DNA of 64,000 bases from Massariosphaeria phaeospora (taxonomy: Eukaryota > Ascomycota > Dothideomycetes > Pleosporales): NCBI GenBank assembly GCA_011032825.1, contig JAADJZ010000012.1:682001-746000 (forward strand), given 5' to 3'. Below are positions 10,609-21,924 of this stretch, in pieces. Every line of letters begins with the position of its first letter. Position 1 is the first letter of the stretch. The notes beneath the pieces are model-generated. The model did not search any database and was not told the DNA's origin. It was given only the letters and a program-made list of their open reading frames with translations. The translations under genes were made by a program, and so were the position numbers.

Positions 10609-11910
10609 GTTGAATCACGGTCGCAGGGTTACAAGAGTTATTCGAGTTATCTCTTGGCTGCGCCTTCCCCTTTTAACTCTAGCGCGACCTCCGTGCGCCT
10701 CTCCAACCTTCCCAAGGTAGCCAGCCTCCTACAAAACCTTCCCAATCTGGTGTTTCCAAATCATGCTTTGCAACAGTTTATTTTTCGGCATTGACGGATA
10801 CATGCTCCTACTCATCAGAATCACATCATGTTCGCTGCACACCATCGTACAGTCGGATTCCAAATCATTTCTCCCAGATGCTACCAAACAGCGAGTACCC
10901 TAATTCTCCTCCCCGAAGTCCTAAAACAACGAAACATACACATAAGCTGGCTGATAGGTTTGTGGTTCGATAACGGTAGGAGCTTCGGAATTCTGCTTCG
11001 CCCTCGTTGGGTTTCGTTTTCGCAGCTACTGACTTGTCCTCATGGTTCCTGTACCGAGGGAAGCGAGGTGGCGCACAGCGCGAGTGCCACCGAGTGTATT
11101 CAAAGGCGGAAAGAAGTTGCTGTTGTCATTCCGGTAGGTTTCCGCCCAAATCATAATCATAATCCCGAGCCCTGAGGATTCCAGGGTTGGCTATGAAGCT
11201 CGTTTTTCTCTATGAGACTGTTGAGCCCTGGAGAATAGTGCTAATTTTAGCTGACGGTATGCCTGGATCGCAGCGTCTCGGGACATCACTTCGCCTTCGG
11301 CCGTCGAGTGAGGTGGTAAACTACGTCCAGATACCGAGAATGTCCAGGATCGGATGGCGGATGCTTGGTTTTGAGGAAGGAAGGAATGCGATGACAATTG
11401 AGTAGAGGCTAGCTGAGCGGACATGTTTCTGCTAGAAGAGATGGATTGATTTGAAGAATCGGCGGGGTTTGTTATTGTGGTGGATGAGACTTCCGTGTTT
11501 TCAATACACAGCGACAAATGGGTCGAAGATATATATCGAGTCTTCAAGGGATAGCTTGCCAACGATGAACGGGCCTTTACCATCGCAGACCCGAGCGAAT
11601 TCAGCCTCCAGCACGGTTCACCTACCTAGAACAGTAAGGTCTTTATCTCCAGATGTCATGATCCTCAAATCGCAACTAGTATTTCCAGGGTTATGCAGGA
11701 AGATTACAGAAACATAATACCGACAAGAGAAGGCAAGATACTGGAGAAAAGGACTTGCCGCTAAACGAGACACTACGAATCAAGCCTTCCAGTCATTCGG
11801 GAGTGAGCAATCAAGAAGACCAAATACCGTCTCACTCGACGAATCCGGGACGGCGAAAATCCAGACAGCATGTTACATCCGGCTTGAAACATGACAGGAA
11901 GGTGTGAGCA

Positions 11911-11974
11911 TACTCGGGCCCTCTGGCTGGGCATTTTCTCCGAAAATCTGCTTCGCAGCCAGAGGGCCCGAGTA
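11911..11974. repeat. Perfect 19-bp inverted repeat with 26-nt loop
   Basis: The left arm TACTCGGGCCCTCTGGCTG (11911-11929) is the exact reverse complement of the right arm (11956-11974). The loop contains a second short stem, attttc...gaaaat (11933-11946), giving a two-tiered cruciform or hairpin. The arms are GC-rich within AT-richer DNA. Confidence 0.9.
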
Positions 11975-12014
11975 CAGCGTTATCAGTGCTCGATTCCAAA
12001 TACTCCCAATCTCC

Positions 12015-12034
12015 GCTAGCCGGTTCCGGCTAGC
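12015..12034. repeat. 20-bp perfect palindrome
   Basis: GCTAGCCGG-TT-CCGGCTAGC: 9-bp arms around a TT centre, about 40 bp right of the larger inverted repeat. Confidence 0.85.
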
Positions 12035-13715
12035 TCATTCATTTTCGATACATTCACCTGGGGCACAGGCTCACAGCTTCTAGGATATACTCGTCGCTTA
12101 GGTGTTGGCGCCTGATCATTCTTCAAATCATCCCTTGCTTGGAAATCTGAAACTTTGAAACTGATCTCTACACAAGCCATGATTTGCGATTTGAAATAGT
12201 TCAACACAGTATGCTGCTCTTACTTACTATTTTTACGACTGGATATCTAGATACTTCATGGCCCTCAAGCCGACGTTATTCGGTTCGTGATAGCTCTCAG
12301 TTAACAAAGCATTCCTGTCGTCTATCGGTTACTGAGCATCGCCCGTTTTCAGTACAATCGTTTCTACCGAGGAACAGTTAGGACTCTCAAGACCAACTTG
12401 ACGATTTGGGAAACACTATAACTGGCATAACCACATCAGATCTTACCGCTACCATACCGCTATGTGTCGACAGAAACGGTCACCTGTCCACTGACTGAAG
12501 CAATATCTTGCTCCGGCACCACCGACACCACGGTTCAACCCGAATTACACTACATCCCTATCTTCAGTCATCGTTCCTACTTACTGGCTTAGTCATGACA
12601 GCTCGTAAACAGCAACTGTCAAGTCATAGTTTCAGTAGATCAGGACACTTAATCAAGTGTCCTTACAACGAAACAATTGGTAAAATATTGATGTTGTTAG
12701 AAAACGGTTCAGCATCCACCACGGCCGCCTCTACTTCCATTCAATCAATCACAACATAACACCATCACGAATGCTGTTGGTGGCTTCGTACCATGAATAT
12801 TGGGAGAAGGATGCAGTCGTACTGGACAAAGAGCGGTCCGTCTTACAGCTGACGCTACTGCCTCTATGAGATACATACTCTAGGAAGCCTATTAGGTCTT
12901 CTTCTCGGTGACCTGTATTCACGCTGGGATCTCTTAGGATGCTATCAAAGGGGGGAAGCCGATCCATACACCAACCACAGCTCTAGTACGGGTAACTTAC
13001 CTATCCAAGAGAGTTGTGCCAAAAGATATTCTCTTACAAGCATGGCAGTTGTTCACTAGCACAGGATCAGAGTTCGGCCCCTTGTAGGCTAAGAACCATG
13101 CGCGAACTGGCTCCACGAGGAAAATAATTAAGGTCTCACTGACCTCATGGAGTGATCCAATTGGTTTTTCTTCTAGGCACTGGGTCCATGGTCATTCTAA
13201 CCTCAGACATACACGGATTATCACATCAAACTACAACCATGCGACCTTGAACTCTTTGTTATTACAGACACTCGACCATGGACTCCACGTTGAACGGCTC
13301 ATTAATTTGTCCAGCTCCTTTGTCTGATCGCGAGTCTTGGGCTTGAGCAGAAATGATGTTGTCTGGAGCAGTTCGAACATGCGACGAGTACGACAACCCC
13401 GCAGCGTAACCGTGGTTGCGAGAACAATTTTTTGGTTGATGACCCACTAACTGCTACCTCTCTACCAATTCTAGGGACTCGATCTCTAACCCATCCCCGT
13501 CGATTCGTTTAGCCTTCCTTGCTGTCTATCCACCATGGCATCATATGCCCCAAGTCATCCACGTCAGTCTTTTGTTCGGCTTTACACTACCAGACATGCT
13601 TCCTATCGACAAAGACATGCCAGTCTGCAAGAATTTACAACAGCGAGTTTAAGAGAGCCGGTCAAAGACCACTCTCGTCCACAATCTCTCGCGATTATCA
13701 CCCAAACCCGTCGAC

Positions 13716-15141
13716 ATGCACACCCACGCTCCAGGATGGACCATTTTCACGTCCACTGCAATAGCACAGATCGGGTACCAGGCCCTCGTTCCAGCGCTCG
13801 TTTTTACCTTCACCGCCATGTTCGTGCTATTCTTACGCATGTATGCCCGAATCACGAATTCATTCGAGCGATCTGACGTTCGCCTGCGAGACTTTTTCAT
13901 CGTAGCAGCGTGGGCAAGTTTTCTCGATATCTTCAACAAGAGATTTACTAAGTAATTCAGCTCAGCTCCTTCATGATGATGGTAATCATCTGCGCACGTG
14001 AGTTGTGTACCAGCGCTCAGGATGACAGCTGCTGATCCTCCTCCCAGGACTTTCATCTCGCCGTCAGGAATATGAATCCCGGACGGATATGCTGAGGAAT
14101 ATGATGAAGGTGTGGTAGCTCCCAAGTCCATCTGTATGCGCTTACTCTCTCTCCTTTAGCTCGTGTTTGCTCAAAGCATTTTCTATCATCTCGGGATTAA
14201 CCTAGCCAAGACTTCCATTGTCGTGGAGTACTATTCCGCTTTTCGTTCTTTGCCTTCTGTTCGTACCCTTTGCTGCATTCTACTCGTTCTCATTCAAGGT
14301 GCAATGATCTACGGAATTGGTGGCTTCGTTCTCATATGCGACCCAGTCAGGAAGTACTGGACCCCTCTCCTTCCGGGACAATGTTCGGATCCTTCGGTGC
14401 ATTTCCGGGCCTCTTCGATTATCGGGATTGTATTGGATGTTTCAATCTGGATTCTACCTATGCCCATCATAGGGACCTTGAATCTAGCGAGAAAGCAGAG
14501 GATAGCTTTGTGGGGGGTCTTTGGATTAGGTGGATTGTAAGTCTTCTTGAGGAGTTGTTCCCCGACAGATAACTAACGTCTCAGTGTTTGCACAACCAGT
14601 GTGTTGCGTCTCTTCCTCACTCAGGCAGCAGCAGACGATGGAAATGTCGCTAGTAAGTTCTCCCGACCGACTAAACCACCCGAAGGCTCTATTCAAGACG
14701 CACATCGGGCACTGGACATCACGCTGCAATGATCCGATCCGCTCTCCACTCTTTGCTAGTTGAAGAAGGTTACTGACATGCCCAGAATCGGGCACATATG
14801 CCACAGTGTGGTCAACAACCGAAATCAATGTCGCCATAATCTGCAACTCACTCCTCTTCATGAAGCCGCTCTTGCTCAGATGGTTTCCAAGGCTGTTGTC
14901 AGAGCCTCCGACCCCTCGTGACCCGAGAAGAGATATGCCAGGCATTTTGTTGAGGAGGTCAATTACGCTACAAGAGAGTGATGAGGTGAAGCCAGGTATT
15001 AGAGTGGGCAGCGATGTCTCGTCTATGACGCTTGTGTCTGCTTCGTCAACCCAAGATTCGCGCAACCCGTCTTGCGGAGAGACTTTCGATGTGTTTAGGA
15101 ATGGATCTGGGCCGGGCGCGGTGCCTAAGGCTTGGGTATAG
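13716..15141 (+). CDS. Seven-helix membrane protein of the fungal rhodopsin-like (Pth11-related) family
   Basis: Six exons: 13716-13901, 13961-13997, 14048-14109, 14160-14536, 14585-14652, 14786-15141, 361 aa with phase maintained throughout. Hydrophobic segments alternate with short loops: ALVPALVFTFTAMFVLFLRM, FFILSSFMMMVIICA, LVFAQSIFYHLGINLAKTSI, TLCCILLVLIQGAMIYGIGG, ASSIIGIVLDVSIWILPMPI and ALWGVFGLGGFVC. Hallmarks of the family (PF20684) are the FAQ..FYH segment after helix 2/3, a DP.RKYW...PGQC loop with conserved Cys, the D.SIWILP helix and the STTEINVAIICNSLLFMKPL helix. The C-terminal ~90 residues are a polar cytoplasmic tail. Family members are orphan sensors or integral membrane proteins, abundant in plant- and rock-inhabiting fungi. 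The exon 1/2 junction (donor gtagca) is the least certain. Confidence 0.78.
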
Positions 15142-15830
15142 TCTATGAATGTACGTACTTAGATGAATCTTGCATAACTGTGTGGTTATTTAGTTACTTT
15201 CAAGAAGCAACTATTCCATACGTGAGCAGCATGCTATAAGATACCAACCTACAGTGTGAATACTACAGCCTTCCTGTTGTTCGTGGGTTAGGATAGACTG
15301 AATCGCATATGACGTACACATAATCTGAGAGCCGGTTCGACATCCAGACGGCATTTTTGTACTCACGAGTAACGCTGATAGTCCAAGTGATGATTGAAAT
15401 AAAAAACTAATATTTCCTGCTTGCTTGTTATGGAAGTGATGGATGTGTCGATGCATCTGCTTGGAGGGCGGGAGCTTGGACCCCAAAAGTGGAGCTCTTC
15501 AGCGGCAGCGGCGTCATTCGCACCTTCCGCCAAACGACCAAAAGAGTCGCCCACCCAGCCTCTAGCTTCTCCACCGCCCATCGCCCGTGCATGCTTGGTC
15601 TGCGGCCACGCCTCAAAGCCCGACCATCTCTCCTCGACCTTGTGCGCAAGAAGAACATCGACGAGATCTCCCAAGAGCCCGCCCGCCTTTCACCGCTCCA
15701 GGCCGACCACCGCCCGCTGCGCATCCCGCTCCCCTCGAGTCCGTCAGTGACGCCGCAGCTGGAGGTCACGAGTCCCCCGCCATATTCCGTGAAAGAAGAC
15801 ACCGAGCGAGAGCTGAAGAAGACAGCGAAG
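15142..15830. other. V-ATPase A upstream region with long in-frame open leader
   Basis: Between the rhodopsin-like gene and the V-ATPase start. From 15489 an open frame runs in phase into the MAP start codon without a stop (114 codons, Ser/Pro/Arg-rich). This is probably 5' UTR, since the V-ATPase family starts at or near MAP. Confidence 0.4.
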
Positions 15831-18072
15831 ATGGCTCCGGTGAGTTTGGCGTGGGGGTAGTGGCATTGGAAGCTGGGCTGGGTGGCTGACGGCAGGACAG
15901 AAACAGCAGCAGACCCAAGACTCTGATGAGGATGGTCATGGTATGCCTCCTCGCTATACTACTGTTTACAACGCTGACCGATATCAGGCTCCGTTTATTC
16001 GGTCTCCGGGTACGTCCTTTCAATCCAACGTCGGAGCTCTACTGATGTCGCAGACCCGTCATTATAGCGTCCAACATGATCGGATGTGCTATGTACGAGC
16101 TTGTAGGTCACACCTTGAAACTTTGGATGGTCATATGCTTACGGACATAGGTTGGTGTTGGCCGTGACAACCTTGTAGGAGAAGTCATTCGACTCGATGC
16201 CGATAAAGCTACGATTCAGGTCTACGAGGAGACCGGTATGTTTCTCATGCTATGGCTGAGATCATCGAACACATACTGATTTGGCAACTAGCTGGTGTGA
16301 CGGTCGGAGACCCTGTCTACAGGTCCGGCAAACCGTTGTCCGTAGAGCTCGGGCCCGGTCTAATGGAGACCATCTATGACGGAATCCAACGTCCTCTCAG
16401 GAGCATTGCAGAGGAAGCGAACAGCATCTACATTCCCCGCGGAATCGACCTCCCGGCCCTTGACCGTAAGAAGAAATGGGATTTCACGCCCGGCACGCTG
16501 AAGGTGGGAGACCACATCACTGGTGGCGATGTTTTCGGATCTGTGGTGGAGAACAGTCTGCTCAACGACCACAAGATTCTGCTCCCGCCTCGCGCTCGCG
16601 GAACTATCACTCGGCTCGCAGAGAAGGGAAGCTACACCGTTGACGAGAAGATTCTAGAACTCGAGTTCAATGGCGTCAAGACCGAGTACAGCATGATGCA
16701 CCAGTGGCCAGTCCGTGTCCCGCGTCCGAGCACAGAGAAGCTCTCCTCCGACCAGCCCCTTATTGTTGGCCAGCGTGTCCTGGACGCCCTTTTCCCCAGT
16801 GTTCAGGGTGGTACTGTGTGCATTCCCGGTGCCTTTGGATGCGGCAAGACCGTCATTAGTCAGTCTCTATCCAAGTTCTCCAACAGCGACATCATTGTCT
16901 ATGTTGGCTGGTGAGTCTACTCTCTTTGGCAATTCTTAGTCTGTACACTGACATCCTGAAAAGTGGTGAGCGCGGGAATGAGATGGCTGAAGTGTTGATG
17001 GATTTCCCAGAGGTAACTCACTCTATACCTGATAGTATGGTTGCAGGCTAACGTAGCAAGCTTACTATCGAAGTCAACGGCAAACAGGAACCTATCATGA
17101 AGCGCACCACGCTCATTGCCAATACTTCCAACATGCCTGTGGCTGCCCGAGAGGCCTCCATCTACACGGGAATTACAGTGGCAGAATATTTCCGCGATCA
17201 AGGCAAGGATGTTGCTATGATGGCTGACTCGTCGTCGCGATGGGCTGAGGCTCTCCGTGAGATCTCCGGTCGTCTGGGAGAGATGCCTGCTGATCAGGGT
17301 TTCCCGGCTTACCTTGGTGCTAAACTCGCGTCCTTCTACGAGCGTGCTGGTCGCGTCCAGGCACTGGGTAGCCCAGACCGAAAAGGAAGTGTCAGCATTG
17401 TCGGTGCCGTCAGTCCGCCTGGTGGTGATTTCTCGGACCCGGTCACGACCAGTACGCTCAACATCGTGCAGGTCTTCTGGGGTCTTGACAAGAAGCTCGC
17501 TCAGCGAAAACATTTCCCGTCGGTCAACACATCGATCAGTTACAGCAAGTACACCACTCCGCTGGACAAGTACTATGCGCAACACAACCCGGATTTCCCG
17601 CGGCTGCGCGACCGCATCAAGGAGCTGCTCACTACTTCCGATGACCTTGACCAGGTCGTGCAGCTTGTGGGCAAATCTGCATTGGGTGATCCAGACAAGA
17701 TTACGCTGGACGTTGCGACTTTGCTCAAGGAGGACTTCCTGCAGCAGAACGGCTACTCGGACTACGACCAGTTCTGTCCGTTATGGAAGACAGAGTGGAT
17801 GATGAAGAACATGATGGGATTCCATGACGAAGCACAGAAGGCAGTCGCGCAGGGCCATGCCTGGGCGAAGATCCGAGATCAAACATCAGACATTCAGAGC
17901 CAGCTTCGCCAGATGAAGTTTGAGGTGCCTAGCGAAGGCAAGGAGAAGATCACCAAAAAGGTAAGCGTTGCGAAGTGAGCATGCATCAGACACACGCAAG
18001 CTAATGACGCGACAGTACGAAGAATTGCACCAGCAGATGACGGAGAAGTTTGCTTCGGTGGCGGACGAGTAA
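15831..18072 (+). CDS. VMA1: V-type proton ATPase catalytic subunit A
   Basis: Nine exons (15831-15839, 15901-15940, 15988-16009, 16054-16102, 16151-16235, 16292-16910, 16964-17012, 17061-17960, 18016-18072) give 609 aa, the usual family length. Early exons are tiny (9 and 22 nt). The N-terminal barrel has [18 protein letters not shown] and [11 protein letters not shown]; the P-loop is GAFGCGKT (248-255); [25 protein letters not shown] and the [18 protein letters not shown] stretch are all present. It hydrolyses ATP in the V1 sector to drive proton pumping into the vacuole and other acidic compartments. No intein is present: the yeast VDE insertion point (VG^CGERG) is here occupied by an ordinary intron that splits the Cys275 codon. 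Highly conserved housekeeping gene. Confidence 0.97.
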
Positions 18073-18691
18073 GGAGATCGAGACTAGACGGCATATTTGA
18101 ATTGGTAGCGAGCCTGCTCCATGTATTTCCCTACAACGAAGGAAGATAGACTGTGAAGTGTACAATTTGACACGTTTGACACATGACGTATCGTGAACGC
18201 GTCGCCCAGGCGCAGCTCCCTGGCAGAATTCGTTGCCGATATTGTACGGATAGAAGACTTCGCGATCCTTTCGACAGTCTAGGAGGTTCTAGCACCAGGT
18301 ATATAGGCTACTTCTGTCTGTACAAAGCCCTATTGTATATAGTATACTGAGTATTGTATAGGTATGGCTTGTGGGTGAGAGAATACCTGGTATTAGGTAG
18401 GCTTACCTAGGTGCGCATCGATCGGAAACGAATTATGACAGGGCCGGTGGGCGGGACAGCGTCATGCGCACATGTGGCGCAGCAATTGGGGCTGCCGGAT
18501 CCCTGCCGTCGAGCACAGGCAAGCGACGCGGACGGAGACAAGCACCCACCTCTTGTCTGCCACGCAGCCCAAACTTCTCCTCTGCAAACCAGTCTTCGTA
18601 CATATCCACGGTACTTTGCTTGCACCACCACAGACAAGCGCCATCGTCTGCCCCCTCACTAAGGTCCACACCACTCTGCATCCCCGCCAGC
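18073..18691. other. Intergenic region V-ATPase A / VPS1
   Basis: Holds the V-ATPase 3' end and the VPS1 promoter. Overlapping short ORFs on both strands are incoherent. Repeated tatagtatactgagtattgtata sequence near 18335-18361 is AT-rich and could be part of a terminator or polyadenylation region. Confidence 0.35.
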
Positions 18692-21094
18692 ATGGCGACC
18701 ACCAACCCGACAGCGTAGGCACTTGTCCCCGTCCCTAGCAGCCCCTCAATAGAGCATGCGGAGTGCTAACTGGTGCCTATACAGCATCAACGTGAACGAT
18801 CCCACGCTCATCACCCTCGTCAACAAGCTCCAGGATGTCTTCACAACAGTAGGAGTACGTTGCGCCCTCACCGCACCCCACCGCGACACCGCTGCTCCAA
18901 TACTGATGCCTAGAATAGGTGCAAAACCCCATAGATCTGCCCCAGATCGCTGTCGTAGGATCGCAATCCAGCGGCAAGAGTTCGGTGCTGGAGAACATCG
19001 TAGGGAGGGATTTGTGAGTTGCCCGTAGCCACGCCGGCTTGTTTCACATGCTGGGCGAGCACTGACGATCACGACTCACAGCTTGCCTCGAGGAACCGGT
19101 ATTGTTACCCGAAGACCGCTCATTCTTCAGCTCATCAACCGTCCCTCGGCCAAACCGCAAGCGAATGGGGTCAGCGAAGAGGTCAAGACGTCCGACGCCG
19201 AGTCCAACGTGGACGAGTGGGGCGAGTTTCTCCACATCCCCGGCCAGAAATTCCACGACTTTAATAAGATTCGGGAGGAGATCGTGCGGGAGACGGAATC
19301 CAAGACTGGGCGCAATGGAGGCATTTCGCCGGCTCCCATCAACCTGCGGATATACTCGCCGAATGTGCTGACGCTCACTCTGGTCGATTTGCCCGGCCTG
19401 ACGAAGGTACCAGTCGGAGATCAACCGCGGGACATTGAGCGCCAGATCCGGGAGATGGTCCTGAAACAGATTACCAAGTCCAACGCTATAATACTCGCTG
19501 TCACGGCTGCAAACACTGATTTAGCAAACTCGGACGGGCTGAAGCTGGCGCGGGAGGTGGACCCGGAAGGACAGCGGACAATCGGTGTATTGACCAAGGT
19601 GGACTTGATGGATGATGGGACAGACGTTGTGGATATCCTGGCGGGGCGTATCATCCCGCTGCGGTTGGGCTACGTTCCTGTCGTCAACCGAGGTCAGAGA
19701 GACATTGAGAACAAGAAGGCGATTTCTTATGCGCTAGAGCATGAGAGGCAGTTCTTCGAGAACCACAAGGCGTACCGAAACAAAGCTTCTTACTGTGGAA
19801 CACCGTATCTGGCGCGCAAGCTGAATCTGGTATGTCAATTCAACATCTGACGCTACGACCCTGAGCTAACCAATCTAGATTCTCATGATGCATATCAAAC
19901 AAACCCTTCCTGAAATCAAAGCCCGCATCTCGTCCTCGCTCCAAAAATACTCGGCGGAGCTCTCGCAGCTTGGCGACTCGATGCTCGGCAACAACAGCTC
20001 CAACATCGTGCTCAACATGATAACCGAATTCACCAGCGAATACAAAGGCGTGCTCGAGGGCAACAACCAGGAGCTGTCGGCAACCGAACTGTCCGGTGGC
20101 GCGCGTATTTCGTTCGTATATCACGAGCTGTACGCGAATGGTGTCAGGGCCGTGGAGCCTTTCGATATTGTAAAGGACACTGAGATTCGGACGATCCTTC
20201 AAAACACCTCGGGTCCATCGCCAGCACTTTTCGTTGGCACCACCGCTTTCGAAGTCGTCGTGAAGAGGCAGATTAGGAGACTGGAAGAGCCTAGTCTAAA
20301 GTGCGTGAGCTTGGTGTACGACGAGCTGATCCGAATCCTCGGCCAGCTACTCAACAAGCCAGCTTTCCGGCGCTACCCAGGGTTGAAGGAAAAGCTCCAT
20401 GCTGTGGTAGTGGCGTTTTTCAAAAAGTCCATGGACCCGACGAACAAGCTTGTCAAAGACCTTGTTGCTATGGAGGCAGTCTATATCAACACCGGACACC
20501 CAGACTTCATCAACGGATCACGAGCCATGGCTATCGTTAACGAACGCCACAGCGCGACCAAGCCAACCCAGGTCGACCCGAAGACAGGAAAGCCACTGCC
20601 ACCTGCCGTGCCCCCGCGACCGTCATCGCCGACTATGGAACCGAATGATGGCTCGAGTTTCTTTGGGTCCTTCTTCGCGACCAAGAACAAGAAGAAGATG
20701 GCAGCAATGGAGCCCCCGCCAGCCAGTCTCAAAGCCTCGGGCGCTCTATCAGAGAAGGAGGCGCAAGAAGTCGAAGTCATTAGTAAGTTCTCCATGGTTG
20801 CCGACCTCGCGCACGCAACATAACATTAACCGCGCTGTAGAGCTCCTTATCGTATCCTACTTCAACATCGTCCGCCGCACCATGATCGACATGGTCCCCA
20901 AAGCCATCATGCTCAACCTCGTGCAGTCGACCAAGGAGGAAATGCAGCGCGAGCTCCTCGAGCACATGTACCAGTCGGAGCAGCTCGACGAGCTGCTCAA
21001 GGAGTCCGAGTACACGGTCAAGCGGAGGAAGGAGTGCCTGCAGATGGTCGAGAGTCTGTCCAAGGCGTCGGAGATTGTCAACCAGGTGCAGTGA
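18692..21094 (+). CDS. VPS1: Dynamin-related GTPase VPS1
   Basis: Six exons (18692-18714, 18785-18854, 18919-19013, 19082-19829, 19879-20782, 20841-21094), 697 aa against about 700 in yeast. GTPase motifs are intact: G1 GSQSSGKSS (45-53), switch [12 protein letters not shown]3 [10 protein letters not shown]4 TKVDLMD. The middle/stalk domain follows ([18 protein letters not shown]..., [30 protein letters not shown]), then a Pro/Lys-rich insert B ([11 protein letters not shown]...KNKKKM) instead of a PH domain, and the C-terminal GED ([17 protein letters not shown]). VPS1 acts in Golgi-to-vacuole sorting, endocytosis and peroxisome fission. The start exon is short (MATTNPT), and is supported by phase continuity into [19 protein letters not shown]. 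Confidence 0.96.
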
Positions 21095-21500
21095 TTGCGA
21101 TCATGCCAATCCCGTCGCCGATGAGGTCGTGGCGTCTGTGCGAGGCTGCGCTAATGGAGGGCAAGGAGTGGGGCGGGAGGAGAGTAGTGTTAGGTGTAAT
21201 AGCTTGGCTGTGCGTGGAGTGGGTGCGAGATGGAGAGCTGAGGTCGGGTTAGAGGCAAGACGTGCTGCAAATTGAGCGGAGATGAGCTGATGGCGTGTCT
21301 TTGCAGGTGTGGTTATCGATCGACAACTTGGTTTGTTTTCCCCGCGGTTATCATGGAGGTAGATTTCTCGTTGTTTGCTCCAAGTTTATATCCACATAGC
21401 AGCAGTATTCCTTGCAAGACACATTGTACTGCTACCCAATTACAATAGTGCTTCTTTCTAGACGTTCAGAAGAGTTAGCTAGCCAGCTAGGAGTAAACTA
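21095..21500. other. VPS1 3' flank
   Basis: GC content falls along this stretch toward the AT-rich element on its right. No gene recognised. Confidence 0.3.
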
Positions 21501-21878
21501 TGTTAACACCTACTAGGTGTAACAACTGCCAAGCAGCGATTTTTAGTAAGGGAAACTACAAATAAATATAAAAACGCAAGTGTTACAACTTTTATAATAT
21601 AGTTACTATTAAAAAGGTTATCCGTAAAAGGGTAGTTTTCCTTTATTGCTCTTTACAAAAAATTGTACTAAAAGATTTCTAACCTAGATGAATTTTCTTT
21701 AAAATTTGTACGAAGGTAAAGTGAGTATATGCGATACTTTGTCTTCAATTTTTATTAAGAAATATGTAACTATGTGTGGCAGATATATTCAAGTTACAAA
21801 GTAGGCTCTTTTTAGTGAGTTTTGGCAGGTTTTGGTAAGGGCTTAGCAGACATTATTTACACTCTGCAGGTGTTAACA
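21501..21878. mobile_element. Candidate solo LTR (TG...CA, ~378 bp, AT-rich)
   Basis: The element starts TGTTAACACCT and ends AGGTGTTAACA, a perfect 11-bp inverted terminal repeat with retroviral-type TG/CA ends; similarity of the ends extends weakly further inward (GTGTAA shared). The interior is very AT-rich with a TATA-like run (aaataaatataaaa) near 21559-21573. Length and ends suit a solo LTR of a fungal LTR retrotransposon. No clean 5-bp target duplication is visible, and the full element is not nearby, so a MITE-like DNA element is the alternative. Confidence 0.55.
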
Positions 21879-21924
21879 CAGTCTATCACTTTAAATTTCC
21901 AAGTTCCTTCACCTGCTAGCGCTA

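Larger units (their letters stand above)
10609..13715. other. 3.1-kb gene-poor region
   Basis: No ORF of recognised family. The longest candidate is a minus-strand 130-codon Ser/Thr-rich ORF at 11191-11583, which has no domain and no splice support. The region is less GC-rich than its flanks and carries two perfect palindromes listed separately. It may be degraded repeat DNA; I see no intact transposase or reverse transcriptase. Confidence 0.4.

Noticed and set aside
11191..11583. 130-codon minus-strand ORF
   Set aside because: Low complexity, no domain, no splice or context support.
16900..17000. VDE-type intein in V-ATPase A
   Set aside because: Only a normal 53-nt GT-AG intron is present at the insertion site.
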